Source of the DNA: Actinomadura parmotrematis
GTDB lineage: Bacteria; Actinomycetota; Actinomycetes; Streptosporangiales; Streptosporangiaceae
Length of the DNA stretch: 64,000 bases
Direction: 5' to 3'
Assembly (NCBI RefSeq): GCF_019458805.1
Contig: NZ_JAIBOA010000017.1
Location: forward strand, 62,001 to 126,000
Under the pieces are notes generated by a model, which saw only the letters and a program-made list of their open reading frames with translations, ran no database searches and was not told the DNA's origin. The number at the start of each line of letters is the position of its first letter. Position 1 is the stretch's first letter. Below, piece by piece: positions 15,465 through 24,057 of this stretch. The translations under genes and the position numbers were made by a program.

Positions 15465-16332
15465 CCAGCCGGAACAGCAGGACGGCCTGCAGCGCCGGGC
15501 CCGCCGCGACGCCGAGGCCGGCGAGGGCGGCGGTGAGGGCGGCCTCGGTGGAGCCGACGCCGCCCGGCACCGGCACCGCCGTGCCGGCCGCCGCGCCGAT
15601 CAGGTAGGCGATGAGCAGCGCGCCGGGCGCGGCGCCCGCGCCCGGCACGGCGAGCGCGCTGAGCGCGAACGCGGTGCCCATGACGAGGGTCGTGGCCGCC
15701 GACGCCGCCATCATCAGCGCGAAGTCGCGGGGCCGCCGGCACAGGTCGCGCAGCCCCGCGACGGCCTGCCGCGCCGCCGCCGACCGGAGCGCCCGCCGCC
15801 CCCACACCGCCGCCGCCGCGAGCGCCAGGCCCGCGGCGGCGAGGACGGCCTCGACGGGGACGGCGCGGGCGGCGTCGCCCGCGTGGTCGCCGAGGACGCC
15901 GAGCAGCCGCCCGTCGCGGGACGCGGCGAGGACGGCGGCGGCGAGCAGCAGGTCGGCGGGCAGCCCCGCCACGTGCGCGGCGGCGACCGCGACGGCGGCG
16001 CGGGGGAGGGGCAGGCCCCGGCACACCAGGTAGCGGGTGTTGACGGCGGCGGCGCCGAGGCCGCCGGGCGTCACCCGGTTGGCGGCCGCGGCGGTGAACT
16101 GCGCGAGCGTCGCCTCGCGCAGCGGGAGCGGATGGCCGCTCGCGGCGCGCAGCGTCACCGCCGCGCAGAGGTAGTGCAGGACGGCGAGGAGGGCGAGGAG
16201 GGGGACCAGCTCCCAGCGGACGCGGCCGAGGGACGGCAGCGGGACGAAGACCAGGGCGGCGAGGGGCGCGAGCGCGAGCAGGGGCCACCACGCGGCGCGG
16301 CGCCGGGGCGGCCGGGCGGCGATCGTTTCCAC
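15343..16332 (-). CDS. Flippase-like membrane protein (LPG synthase TM region / UPF0104 family)
   Basis: A 329-residue polytopic protein with about eight hydrophobic helices. Family hallmarks are AAAANRVTPGGLGAAAVNTRYLVCRG and the late GTAVPVPGGVGSTEAALTAAL. Relatives form the membrane part of lysyl-phosphatidylglycerol synthases or act as stand-alone lipid or glycolipid transporters; no aminoacyl-transferase domain is present here. The C-terminal coding part overlaps the end of the MFS gene in antisense for 122 nt. Exact role unknown. Confidence 0.82.
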   Translation of the reverse strand: METIAARPPRRRAAWWPLLALAPLAALVFVPLPSLGRVRWELVPLLALLAVLHYLCAAVTLRAASGHPLPLREATLAQFTAAAANRVTPGGLGAAAVNTRYLVCRGLPLPRAAVAVAAAHVAGLPADLLLAAAVLAASRDGRLLGVLGDHAGDAARAVPVEAVLAAAGLALAAAAVWGRRALRSAAARQAVAGLRDLCRRPRDFALMMAASAATTLVMGTAFALSALAVPGAGAAPGALLIAYLIGAAAGTAVPVPGGVGSTEAALTAALAGLGVAAGPALQAVLLFRLVTFWAPVPVGLLAARTLRRRPPRAPEAPPARSTPAGALAR

Positions 16333-16452
16333 ACCCTTGTTGTCGGCCAGTCCGCTGAAGGTTATGCGACCTGCGGCTTTTCCTTGGGGAAACGGTGGCC
16401 TGCGATCGGGCGGCGGCCCGGCCGGACCGGCCCGCCGCCCGATCGCCCGGTC

Positions 16453-17646
16453 TCAGCGCTCCGGCTTGGTGTACACCGCGACGGCGCAGGCGCTGCCGAG
16501 GCCGATGTTGTGCTGGAGCGCGACGCGCGCGCCGTCCACCTGCCGCGCGCCGGCCTTGCCGCGCAGCTGCCAGGTCAGCTCGGCGCACTGCGCGATGCCG
16601 GTCGCGCCGAGCGGGTGGCCCTTGGAGATGAGACCGCCGGAGGGGTTCACGACCCACTTCCCGCCGTAGGTGGTGGCCTGGTCGTCGACGAGCTTGTGGC
16701 CCTCGCCGACGCCGGCCATGCCGAGCGCCTCGTAGGTGATGAGCTCGTTGGCGCTGAAGCAGTCGTGCAGCTCGATGACGTCGACGTCGTCGATGGCGAC
16801 GCCCGCCTCGTCCATGGCCTTGGCGGCGGCGCGCTGCGAGCAGCCGAACCCGACGACCTGGATGGAGGAATGGCCCGCGAAGCTGTCGGGGGTGTCGGTC
16901 GCGATGTGGTGCCCGGCGATCTCCACGGCCTGGTCCCACAGGTCGTGCTCGTCGAGGAACCGCTCGCTCACCACCAGCGCGGCGGCGGCGCCGTCGCTGG
17001 TCGGCGAGCACTGCAGCTTGGTCAGCGGGTCGAAGATCATGGTGGCGTTGCGGACGTCGTCCAGCGAGTACTCGTCCTGGAACTGGGCGTAGGGGTTGTG
17101 CACCGAGTGCTTGTGGTTCTTCCACCCGATCCAGGCGAAGTGGTCCGGCGTCGAGCCGTACCTCTCCATGTGCTCGCGGCCCGCGTTGCCGAACATCTGC
17201 GGCATCGGCGCCTTGTCCATCTCCCACTCGCGGCCCGCGACCATCGAGTTCAGGTGGTGGTCGATGATGGTGACCTTGGACTTGCCGACGCCCGCGCCGA
17301 GCGAGCCCTTCTGCATCTTCTCCATGCCGAGCGCGAGCGCGCAGTCGGCGAGGCCGCCGCGCACCGCCTGGCGGGCCAGGAACAGTGCGCTGGACCCGGT
17401 CGCGCAGGCGTTGGCGACGGTCATCACCGGGATGCCGGTCATGCCGGTCTCGTAGAGGGCGCGCTGGCCCATCGACCCGTACATGGAGCCGGCGTAGGCC
17501 GCCTCGACCCTGTCGTAGGCGACGCCCGCGTCCTCCAGGGCCTTGCCGACGGCCTCCTTGGCCATGTCGGGGTACTCCCAGTCGCGGGAGCCGGGCTTCT
17601 CGAACTTGGTCATGCCCACGCCGACGACGAACGTGCGGTTGGCCAT
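16453..17646 (-). CDS. Thiolase-family protein (SCP2/sterol-carrier type acyl-CoA thiolase)
   Basis: A 397-residue thiolase-fold enzyme. The nucleophilic Cys is in VANACATGSSAL, a second site lies in IELHDCFSANEL and the third in SGGLISKGHPLGATG. The HDCFS form is typical of the SCP2-type lipid-transfer thiolases of actinobacteria that act in sterol side-chain or fatty-acid beta-oxidation. Start ATG at 17646 with AGGAGG 8 nt upstream. No partner DUF35/MaoC gene is adjacent, so the substrate cannot be set. Confidence 0.88.
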   Translation of the reverse strand: MANRTFVVGVGMTKFEKPGSRDWEYPDMAKEAVGKALEDAGVAYDRVEAAYAGSMYGSMGQRALYETGMTGIPVMTVANACATGSSALFLARQAVRGGLADCALALGMEKMQKGSLGAGVGKSKVTIIDHHLNSMVAGREWEMDKAPMPQMFGNAGREHMERYGSTPDHFAWIGWKNHKHSVHNPYAQFQDEYSLDDVRNATMIFDPLTKLQCSPTSDGAAAALVVSERFLDEHDLWDQAVEIAGHHIATDTPDSFAGHSSIQVVGFGCSQRAAAKAMDEAGVAIDDVDVIELHDCFSANELITYEALGMAGVGEGHKLVDDQATTYGGKWVVNPSGGLISKGHPLGATGIAQCAELTWQLRGKAGARQVDGARVALQHNIGLGSACAVAVYTKPER

Positions 17647-17717
17647 CAGGCTCGCCTCCTGTGCCGAATACGGTTCGGCACCACGATAGCCCGACGGCCA
17701 ACCGAGCGCTCGCTTGG

Positions 17718-18764
17718 CTACCCGTCGAGTGCGGCCGCCAGCGCGGCGGCGAAGCCCGCCACGTGCTCCTCGGCGGTGTCGAACGCGCACATCCAGCGCA
17801 CCTCGCCGGTCGCGGCGTCCCAGGTGGAGAAGGCGTAGCGCTCGCGCAGCCGCGCGGCGGCGCCCGGCGGGACGAGCGCGAACACCGCGTTGGACTCCAC
17901 CGGGCGGCTCACCTTCACCCCCGGCAGGTCGCCGACCGCCTCGGCGAGGAGGCGCGCCATCGCGTTGGCGTGCCGGGCGTTGCGCAGCCACAGGTCGCCG
18001 TCGAGCAGCGCGGACAGCTGCGCCGACACGAACCGCATCTTGGACGCCAGCTGCGTGGTCGCCTTGCGCAGGTAGGGGACGCCGCGCGCGGCGCCGGGCG
18101 TCAGCACGACGACGGCCTCGCCCATCATCGCGCCGTTCTTGGTGCCGCCGAACGACAGCACGTCCACGCCGACGTCGGTGGTGACCGCCCGCAGCGGCAC
18201 GTCGAGCGCCGCGGCGGCGTTGGCGAGCCGCGCGCCGTCCATGTGCAGCAGCATCCCGTGCCCGTGCGCCAGCTCGGCGAGCGCGGCCAGCTCGTCCGGC
18301 GTGTAGACGGTGCCGAGCTCGGTGACCTGGCTGATCGACACGATGCGCGGCTGGGCGAAGTGCGGGTCGCCGAAGCGGACCAGGTGCGGCGCGACGAGCT
18401 CGGGCGTCAGCTTGCCGTCCGGGGTGGCGACCGGCACCAGCTTCAGGCCCGCGCTCGCCTCGGGCGCGCCGGTCTCGTCCACGTTGATGTGCGCGGTCGC
18501 CGCGCACACTACCGAGCTCCACGGGTCGGCCATCGCGCGCAGCCCGAGGACGTTGGCGCCGGTGCCGTTGAACACCGGGTACGCCTCGGCGTCCGCCCCG
18601 AAGTGCCGCCGGACGGCGCCGGCGAGCCGCGCGGTGTACGGGTCGTCGCCGTAGGCGGGCACGTGGCCGGCGTTCGCGGCGGCGAGCGCCGCCATGATCT
18701 CGGGGTGGACGCCCGCGCAGTTGTCGCTGGCGAAGCTGGGGAGCCCGGTGTCGTGCGAGGTCAA
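17718..18764 (-). CDS. Low-specificity threonine aldolase (beta-eliminating lyase family)
   Basis: A 348-residue PLP enzyme that cleaves L-threonine or allo-threonine to glycine and acetaldehyde. Family landmarks are SFASDNCAGVHPEIMAAL, VFNGTGANVLGL, LHMDGARLANAAAAL and SFGGTKNG, where the Lys binds PLP. The TTG at 18764 is taken as start because it gives the normal family length, the expected MTSHDTG opening and an upstream AGGA; no ATG or GTG fits. It has no clear operon partner. Confidence 0.85.
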   Translation of the reverse strand: MTSHDTGLPSFASDNCAGVHPEIMAALAAANAGHVPAYGDDPYTARLAGAVRRHFGADAEAYPVFNGTGANVLGLRAMADPWSSVVCAATAHINVDETGAPEASAGLKLVPVATPDGKLTPELVAPHLVRFGDPHFAQPRIVSISQVTELGTVYTPDELAALAELAHGHGMLLHMDGARLANAAAALDVPLRAVTTDVGVDVLSFGGTKNGAMMGEAVVVLTPGAARGVPYLRKATTQLASKMRFVSAQLSALLDGDLWLRNARHANAMARLLAEAVGDLPGVKVSRPVESNAVFALVPPGAAARLRERYAFSTWDAATGEVRWMCAFDTAEEHVAGFAAALAAALDG

Positions 18765-18841
18765 GGCCGTGATCCTGTCCGTTGAGCCGATACGGTCCCG
18801 AGCGTAGCGAGAACCGGACGCAACGGACGGGGCGCCCGCGC

Positions 18842-19399
18842 CTACGGGGCCGAGGCGGGCTCCTGCGCGGCCTCGGCGAGCGGCTCGGCGGGCCGTGCCG
18901 GAACCCCGCGCAGCCCGGCGCGCAGCGCGTCGACGTCCTCGCCGAGGCGGGCCAGGTTGGCCTGCAGATCGCGCCAGAGCCCGGCCCGCTGCTCGATCTG
19001 GGCGAGCTGGGTGCGCAGGGAGCCGATCCGCCGCTCGGCCTCGTCCAGCCGCCCGGCGGTCTCGGCCGCGTCCTTGCCGTTGCGGATCACCCCGGCGGCG
19101 AGCGCCGCGACGTCGCGCTCGGCGTCGTCCATCCGCTCGTCCAGGCGCGGCAGCAGCCGCTCGTTCAGCTCCCGGACGAGCGCCTCGACGTTCTGCCGGA
19201 CGCGGCGCAGCCCCGCGTCCTGCCCGTGCAGCGCCTCCTCCAGGCGCCGCACCCGCTCCCCGTAGGCGCCGAGCAGCCGTTCGAGCTCGGCCACGCGTTC
19301 GCGGTCCCCGCCCAGCCCCACCAGGAGGTCGACGCCGCCGCGCACCTGGCGCTCGGCTTCGGCGACGATCCGGCGGACCAGGGCTGCGAACGGGACCAT
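18842..19399 (-). CDS. Coiled-coil protein of unknown function
   Basis: A 185-residue, almost wholly helical protein. It starts with a mildly hydrophobic helix (VPFAALVRRIVAEAERQVRGGVDLLVGLGG) and continues through charged heptads (ERVAELERLLGAYGERVRRLEEAL and further) to about residue 165, with an Ala/Pro/Glu tail. There is no signal peptide or enzyme motif. I do not recognise the family; a structural or adaptor role would fit, but nothing tests it. Confidence 0.65.
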   Translation of the reverse strand: MVPFAALVRRIVAEAERQVRGGVDLLVGLGGDRERVAELERLLGAYGERVRRLEEALHGQDAGLRRVRQNVEALVRELNERLLPRLDERMDDAERDVAALAAGVIRNGKDAAETAGRLDEAERRIGSLRTQLAQIEQRAGLWRDLQANLARLGEDVDALRAGLRGVPARPAEPLAEAAQEPASAP

Positions 19400-19468
19400 G
19401 ACGCTCCTCGGGGGGACGGTGCGGCGGAAGTGCCTCCCTGAATTTTAGGCGAACGGCATCAAAACGGG

Positions 19469-19609
19469 TCAGGTTCCGCGCGTGACGTTCGCCGGGACGG
19501 GCGGCGCGCAGAGGCACAGCCCGTGCCGGGTGATGAGGCGGGCGCGCGCGGCGGTGTAGTCGGCGACGCTCAGCGCCGGACGGACACGTCGGCAGGTCAG
19601 GCACAGCAT
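19469..19609 (-). CDS. 46-residue Cys-containing small protein
   Basis: A short gene with a good ribosome site (GGGGGAG, 8 nt before ATG). The protein begins MLCLTCRRVRPALSVADYTAAR and ends LCLCAPPVPANVTRGT, giving a CxxC pair and a CxC pair that could form a small zinc-binding unit. It is divergent from the GAF regulator. No function known. The start context and paired Cys argue that it is real despite its size. Confidence 0.5.
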   Translation of the reverse strand: MLCLTCRRVRPALSVADYTAARARLITRHGLCLCAPPVPANVTRGT

Positions 19610-19856
19610 GGCGGTCACTCCCCCTGGTCTTCCGCCCCGGCCCCCGCCGGGCGCGCCCCCTCCCCGCGGCGCGCGGATCGGCGGCGACCGCCAGGCTAGC
19701 CGCCGCAGGGTTGCATGCACGTTGCCGCCGGGCCACGGCCGCGCGCCGTCCCGGTGCGACGGCAGACCGGATCCCCCGAATCGGTTGCGCGCCCCGGCGG
19801 CCCGCCTGATGCTCGGAACGCGGCCGCGCCGGCCGGCGACGCCGAGGAGGAGGCCC

Positions 19857-21344
19857 ATGCCCGAGCAGGCCCCGGTGCAGCCCCACACCTGCGCCGACCC
19901 CGTACGGCTGCGGGGCGCGCTCGCCGGCGCGCACGAGCGCGGGTACCCCGCGCCCGAGCGGGACGGCACCGTGCGCGGCGCGATCCGCGACTCCTGGCAC
20001 CGCAGCCGGCGGGGCGGCGACCTGGACGCGCTGGCGGCGGCGCCGCTCGTCCTCGGCGCCGACGCCCTCGCCGCCGCCCGCCGCGCCCACCCGCTGGCGG
20101 GCGAGCTGCCCGTGCTGCGCGGCCTGCTCGGCGACGTCGCCGGCGACGGCGCCACGGTGATGGTCGTGACCGACGGCGCCGGCCACGTCCTGTGGAGCGA
20201 GGGCTCCGCGCGGGCCCGCGGCGCCGCCGAGGGCATCGGCCTCGCCGAGGGCACCTGCTGGTCGGAGACCGTCGTCGGCACCAACGGCATCGGCACCCCG
20301 CTCGCCGCGCGCCGCCCCGAGTACGTCTACGCCGCCGAGCACGCCGCCGGGTTCCTGCACCGCTGGTCCTGCGCGGGCGCCCCCGTCACCGACCCCGACA
20401 CCGGGACCGTCGTCGGCTGCCTGGACGTCAGCGGCGTCTCCGAAAAGCTCCACCCGGCCGCCGTCCGGCTCGTCCAGGCCGCGGCCCGGCTCGCCGAGGC
20501 GCGCCTGGAGGTGCGCCTGCAGCGCGAGGACGAGCGGCTGCGCGAGCGCTACGCCCGGCACCTGGCGGGCGGCACCGGGCTGCTGGTCACCCCGACCGGC
20601 CGCGTCGTGCTCGCCGAGCCCGCCCGCTGGCGCGGCCACCGGCTGAGCGCGCCCGCGCCGGGCCGCCGCATCACCCTGCCGGGCGGCCTCACCGCCGTCG
20701 CCGAGCCGCTCGGCGAGGTGTTCCTGCTGCGCCCCGGCACCGCCCCCGGCGTGCCCCGGCACCGGCTCACCCTCCGCCTGCTCGGGGACGGCCCGCCCGC
20801 CGCGCTGCTGGACGGGCGGCGCGTCCCGCTGTCGGGCCGGCGCGCGGAGATCCTCACCCTGCTCGCCCTGCACCCCGAGGGCCTGAGCGCCGGACGCCTG
20901 GCCTCGCACCTGTACGGCGACGAGGGCAGCCCGATCACCGTCCGCGCCGAGATCCACCGGCTGCGCGCCCACCTCGGCGAGCTGCTGCGCGCCCGGCCCT
21001 ACCGGCTGGACTGCGACGTCGACGCCGACCTGCTCGCGGTCCGGCGCCGCCTCGACGACGGCGACGTCCGCGGCGCCGCCGCGCTCTGCGCCGGCGAGCT
21101 GCTGCCCCTGTCGGACGCCCCCGGCATCCGCGCCGAGCGCGACGAGCTGAACGTGCGGCTGCGCCGCCGCGTCCTGGACGACGGCGGCACCGAGACGCTG
21201 TGGGCGTTCGCGCAGAACGGGATCGGCGACGCCGACGCCGAGGTGCTGGCCCGCCTCGCGGGCGGCCTGCCCGCCGGCGACCCGCGCCGCGCCGCCGTCG
21301 CGGCCCGCGCGGCGCGCCTGGACGACCCCGGGGACGCGCTCTAG
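19857..21344 (+). CDS. GAF-domain transcriptional regulator (AcoR-like sensor, no AAA module)
   Basis: A 495-residue protein. Residues about 25-240 form the AcoR-type GAF region: IRDSWHRSRRGGDLD, VTDGAGHVLWSEG, EGTCWSETVVGTNGIGTPLA and CAGAPVTDPDTGTVVGCLDVSG. In place of the sigma-54 AAA domain of true AcoR there is a C-terminal winged-helix-like part (LSGRRAEILTLLALHPEGLSAGRLASHLYG, ITVRAEIHRLRAHLGELL). The ATG has GAGGAGGAGG immediately upstream. It probably senses a small molecule and controls nearby or distant catabolic genes; no target is evident here. Confidence 0.82.
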   Translation: MPEQAPVQPHTCADPVRLRGALAGAHERGYPAPERDGTVRGAIRDSWHRSRRGGDLDALAAAPLVLGADALAAARRAHPLAGELPVLRGLLGDVAGDGATVMVVTDGAGHVLWSEGSARARGAAEGIGLAEGTCWSETVVGTNGIGTPLAARRPEYVYAAEHAAGFLHRWSCAGAPVTDPDTGTVVGCLDVSGVSEKLHPAAVRLVQAAARLAEARLEVRLQREDERLRERYARHLAGGTGLLVTPTGRVVLAEPARWRGHRLSAPAPGRRITLPGGLTAVAEPLGEVFLLRPGTAPGVPRHRLTLRLLGDGPPAALLDGRRVPLSGRRAEILTLLALHPEGLSAGRLASHLYGDEGSPITVRAEIHRLRAHLGELLRARPYRLDCDVDADLLAVRRRLDDGDVRGAAALCAGELLPLSDAPGIRAERDELNVRLRRRVLDDGGTETLWAFAQNGIGDADAEVLARLAGGLPAGDPRRAAVAARAARLDDPGDAL

Positions 21345-21346
21345 GG

Positions 21347-22036
21347 TCAGCGCGCGGACGCGCCGGTGAGGAACGAGGTGTCGTTGTAGGCGACCGGCTG
21401 GAGCCGCCCGTCGGCGCGGCGCCACCGGCTGAGCGAGCAGTTGGCGACCGGCGTCTTCTCGACCGCCATGACCTGCTCCTCGGTGAGCTCCTCGACCAGG
21501 TAGCGGGTCATCACCACGATCGCGTCGTGCGTCACGACGAGGACGCGCCCGGACTGCTCGTGGTAGAGGCTGCGCAGGCGGAGCGCGAGGTCGGCCCACG
21601 ACTCCCCGCCCGGCGCCCGGTAGTAGAACTTGCCGAGCCGCCGCTTGCGCTCGGCCTCCTCGGGGAACCGGCGCCGGATACCGTGCCAGGTCAGTCCCTC
21701 CAGCACCCCCTGATCGCGGTCGCGGAGCCGCTCGTCCACCCGCACCCGCGGCGCGTAGGGGAGCTGGTCGAGGGCGATGCGGGCGGTGTCGCGGGTGCGC
21801 ACGTACGGCGAGACGAGGACGAGGGCCGGCCGCTCGTCCTCCGGCAGCGCGGCGAGGCGGCGGCCGAGCAGCGCGGCCTGCTCGCGCCCGGCGTCCGACA
21901 GCGGGATGTCGGCGTCGCGCTGGGCGATGCCGTTCTCCTCGCGCTCGGCCTCGTGGGCCGCGATCGAGGCGACGTTGCCGGTGCTCTCACCGTGCCGGGT
22001 CAGGTTCAGCCATTCGAGCGCGTTCACGGCGTACAT
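21347..22036 (-). CDS. Histidine phosphatase family protein
   Basis: A 229-residue phosphatase/phosphoglycerate-mutase-like protein. LTRHGEST near residue 13 carries the phospho-accepting His, followed by LSDAGREQAALLGRRL, SPYVRTRDTARIA and the second His in LVVTHDAIVVMTRYL. The phosphomonoester substrate is unknown. It converges with the GAF gene, 2 nt apart at the stops. ATG at 22036 is chosen as the only start keeping the N-terminal beta strand short; its ribosome site is weak. Confidence 0.86.
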   Translation of the reverse strand: MYAVNALEWLNLTRHGESTGNVASIAAHEAEREENGIAQRDADIPLSDAGREQAALLGRRLAALPEDERPALVLVSPYVRTRDTARIALDQLPYAPRVRVDERLRDRDQGVLEGLTWHGIRRRFPEEAERKRRLGKFYYRAPGGESWADLALRLRSLYHEQSGRVLVVTHDAIVVMTRYLVEELTEEQVMAVEKTPVANCSLSRWRRADGRLQPVAYNDTSFLTGASAR

Positions 22037-22111
22037 GCTGCCACGGCCGGGCCGTCGCGCCGCGACCGCGGGTCCGTCCTCTACGCGGCGTAGTAGTACC
22101 CTCGGAGCCCT

Positions 22112-22474
22112 ATGACGAACGTGCTGGCCACCGCGATCATCGTGGTGGCGCTGCTGGCCGCGGCCTTCAGCGGGATCACCGCGCTGCGCGACCGCCCGAT
22201 GGGCTGGGGCGACATCGCCGGCGCCGGCGCCGTCGAGGCGCTGCTCGCCGTCCAGCTCGCCGTCGGGTCGGTGAAGCTCGCCCACGGCGAGGGCCCCGCG
22301 CACCCCGCGACGTTCGTCGGGTACCTGGTCGCGATCCTGCTGATCCCGCCGGCCGGCGTGCTGTGGGGGCTGCTGGAGCGCAGCCGGTGGGGCCCGACGG
22401 TGATCGTGGTCGCCGGCCTGGCCGTCGCCGTCATGATCGTGCGGATGAACCAGTTGTGGAGCGGGAGTGCCTGA
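22112..22474 (+). CDS. Small four-helix membrane protein
   Basis: A 120-residue protein with four hydrophobic helices (ATAIIVVALLAAAFSG, AGAVEALLAVQLAVG, FVGYLVAILLIPPAGVLWGL and TVIVVAGLAVAVMIV). It overlaps the next membrane-protein gene by 8 nt, and the two look like a two-gene unit. Similar pairs are common in actinobacteria and are annotated only as hypothetical. Function unknown. Confidence 0.75.
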   Translation: MTNVLATAIIVVALLAAAFSGITALRDRPMGWGDIAGAGAVEALLAVQLAVGSVKLAHGEGPAHPATFVGYLVAILLIPPAGVLWGLLERSRWGPTVIVVAGLAVAVMIVRMNQLWSGSA

Positions 22475-22940
22475 GTCCAGCGAGACCGAGCGGGCCGGGG
22501 AGCCGGCCGGAGCGCGCGGCGGTGCCACCGGCGGCGGGCCGGGGCGGCTGCTCGTCGCCGTCTACGGGATCTTCGCGCTGGCGGCGACGGCGCGCGCCGG
22601 CGTCCAGATCGCCACGAAGTTCGCCGACGCGCCCCTCGCCTACACCCTGTCGGCGATCGCGGCGCTGATCTACATCCTGGCGACGGTGGCGCTCGCCCGC
22701 GGCGGCCGCACCTCGCGGCGGGTCGCGGTGGCGGCCTGCTCGGTCGAGCTGGCCGGCGTCCTGATCGTCGGCACCTACAGCCTGCTGGACCCCGGCGCCT
22801 TCCCCGAGCCGACGGTCTGGTCGGGCTACGGCGCCGGGTACGGGTGCGTGCCGCTGGTGCTGCCCGTCATCGGCCTCTGGTGGCTGCGCCGCACCGCCCG
22901 GCGAGAGGTCCGGGCGGCGGGCGGTGCGGCGCGCGTCTGA
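22467..22940 (+). CDS. Small membrane protein, partner of preceding gene
   Basis: A 157-residue protein with a Gly/Glu-rich cytoplasmic start and four predicted helices (LLVAVYGIFALAATARAG, AYTLSAIAALIYILATVALA, VAVAACSVELAGVLIVGTYSLL and CVPLVLPVIGLWWL), then a basic tail. The GTG start lies within the end of the upstream gene, implying coupled translation. No function is known. Confidence 0.75.
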   Translation: MPESSETERAGEPAGARGGATGGGPGRLLVAVYGIFALAATARAGVQIATKFADAPLAYTLSAIAALIYILATVALARGGRTSRRVAVAACSVELAGVLIVGTYSLLDPGAFPEPTVWSGYGAGYGCVPLVLPVIGLWWLRRTARREVRAAGGAARV

Positions 22941-22964
22941 TCCGCGCGGGACGCGGCGGCCGGC

Positions 22965-23726
22965 TCAGGCGGCCTCCATGGTGCGCCCGCTGATCGGCAG
23001 CATGTGCACGCCGGCGCGGGCGATCTCCTCGACCTGCTCGGCGGTGAGCTCGGCCGTCGGGTGCGCGCCGATCCAGCGGACCAGCCGGAGCGGCGTGGCG
23101 AACACGATGCCGTCGGCGAGGAACGGCGAGCGGGCGAGCCGGCCGCCGTGCACGGCGAGCACCGGCGTGACCTCGACCTCCCGGCCGGTGCGCTCCGACA
23201 GCAGCCGGGCGGTGGTCCCGGCCGCCTCGCGCAGGCCCTTCACCAGAGCGGTCTTGGTGCGGCCGTCGATGAACAGGCGGCCGCCGTGCGGGGCGATCTC
23301 GGCCTCGGGGTGCCACGCCTCGTTGTGCACCAGCCAGACGCCGCCGGGCCCGACGAGGATCTGGTCGGCGACGCCGTGGCCGGGGACGGTACGGGCGTGC
23401 AGCGTGCGGAAGCCGCGCCGCTCCAGGGTCCAGCGGAGCAGCTTGTTCATGCGCTGGTCGCCGCGCAGCCCGAGCCGCCAGGTGCGCGACAGGTTCCAGC
23501 CGTGCCAGTGGAAGTAGGTGTCGAGAGCGGCCACGACAACGGCGCCCACGATGCCGAATACCGGACCGGCCAGCAGCCAGAGCAGAATAAGAGAACTTAC
23601 AGTGAAAATTGCACGGCGACGGAGCCGGGTCTGCCGACCGCGCTGCCAGAGTTCGGCGTAGACGGCCTGCTCGGTGCCGCCCGTGAACGCCGCCCTGTCC
23701 CTGAGATAGATGGATCCGCCGATCAT
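22965..23726 (-). CDS. NERD-domain (nuclease-related) membrane protein
   Basis: A 253-residue protein with two hydrophobic helices at about residues 39-70, then a NERD-like region: GDQRMNKLLRWTLERRGFRTLHARTVPGHG, VADQILVGPGGVWLVHNEAW and GGRLFIDGRTKTALVKG. The VADQILVGPGGVWLV strand corresponds to the DHVVVGPGGVFVI core of NERD proteins, which have a restriction-nuclease-like fold. The first third of the gene is noticeably poorer in GC than its surroundings. Activity untested in this family as far as I know. Confidence 0.75.
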   Translation of the reverse strand: MIGGSIYLRDRAAFTGGTEQAVYAELWQRGRQTRLRRRAIFTVSSLILLWLLAGPVFGIVGAVVVAALDTYFHWHGWNLSRTWRLGLRGDQRMNKLLRWTLERRGFRTLHARTVPGHGVADQILVGPGGVWLVHNEAWHPEAEIAPHGGRLFIDGRTKTALVKGLREAAGTTARLLSERTGREVEVTPVLAVHGGRLARSPFLADGIVFATPLRLVRWIGAHPTAELTAEQVEEIARAGVHMLPISGRTMEAA

Positions 23727-23799
23727 CTCCCGACCTCCTGCACCTGCGGTGACGAGCCGAATGTGGTCCTACCCGCGCCATTGCGGTGCACATCTACCG

Positions 23800-23928
23800 G
23801 TGAGTGAAGTGAAACGCAAAAGCAAGCCATGGCGCAAGACGCGACGTTATGCCGGGGATATGCTGGGACATCTTTCGAGTGTCGTTGACCTGCCCTTGAA
23901 CAGCATTCGGTCGTCTTTCGTGAAATGA
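23800..23928 (+). CDS. Possible 42-residue basic small protein
   Basis: The frame GTG AGT GAA GTG AAA gives a protein with a very basic start (EVKRKSKPWRKTRRYAG) and a plainer second half (DMLGHLSSVVDLPLNSIRSSFVK). Base composition is clearly lower in GC than the surrounding genes. The rest of the 331-nt interval between the NERD gene and hrpB holds nothing else I can support. No clear ribosome site, so this may not be translated. Confidence 0.3.
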   Translation: MSEVKRKSKPWRKTRRYAGDMLGHLSSVVDLPLNSIRSSFVK

Positions 23929-24057
23929 CCGATGCAACTATCGCCGCAAGGGTCGGAGACTTCTGGCGGTGGCGGGCGCCACATTACCGGCGCCCGCTGG
24001 GCCGGCCGCGGCCGGGTGCCGGTCACCGCGGGCCGGCACGGGCGGCAGACTGGGGCG

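Noticed and set aside
17718..18764. Longer threonine aldolase starting upstream of the TTG codon
   Set aside because: Upstream codons give Arg/Ala-rich sequence without family resemblance, and the TTG gives the normal family length.
23925..24057. Frame starting ATG at 23925 that overlaps the small basic ORF
   Set aside because: The frame continues out of phase through hrpB with a meaningless Arg/Pro-rich product, and HrpB has a better start at 24058.
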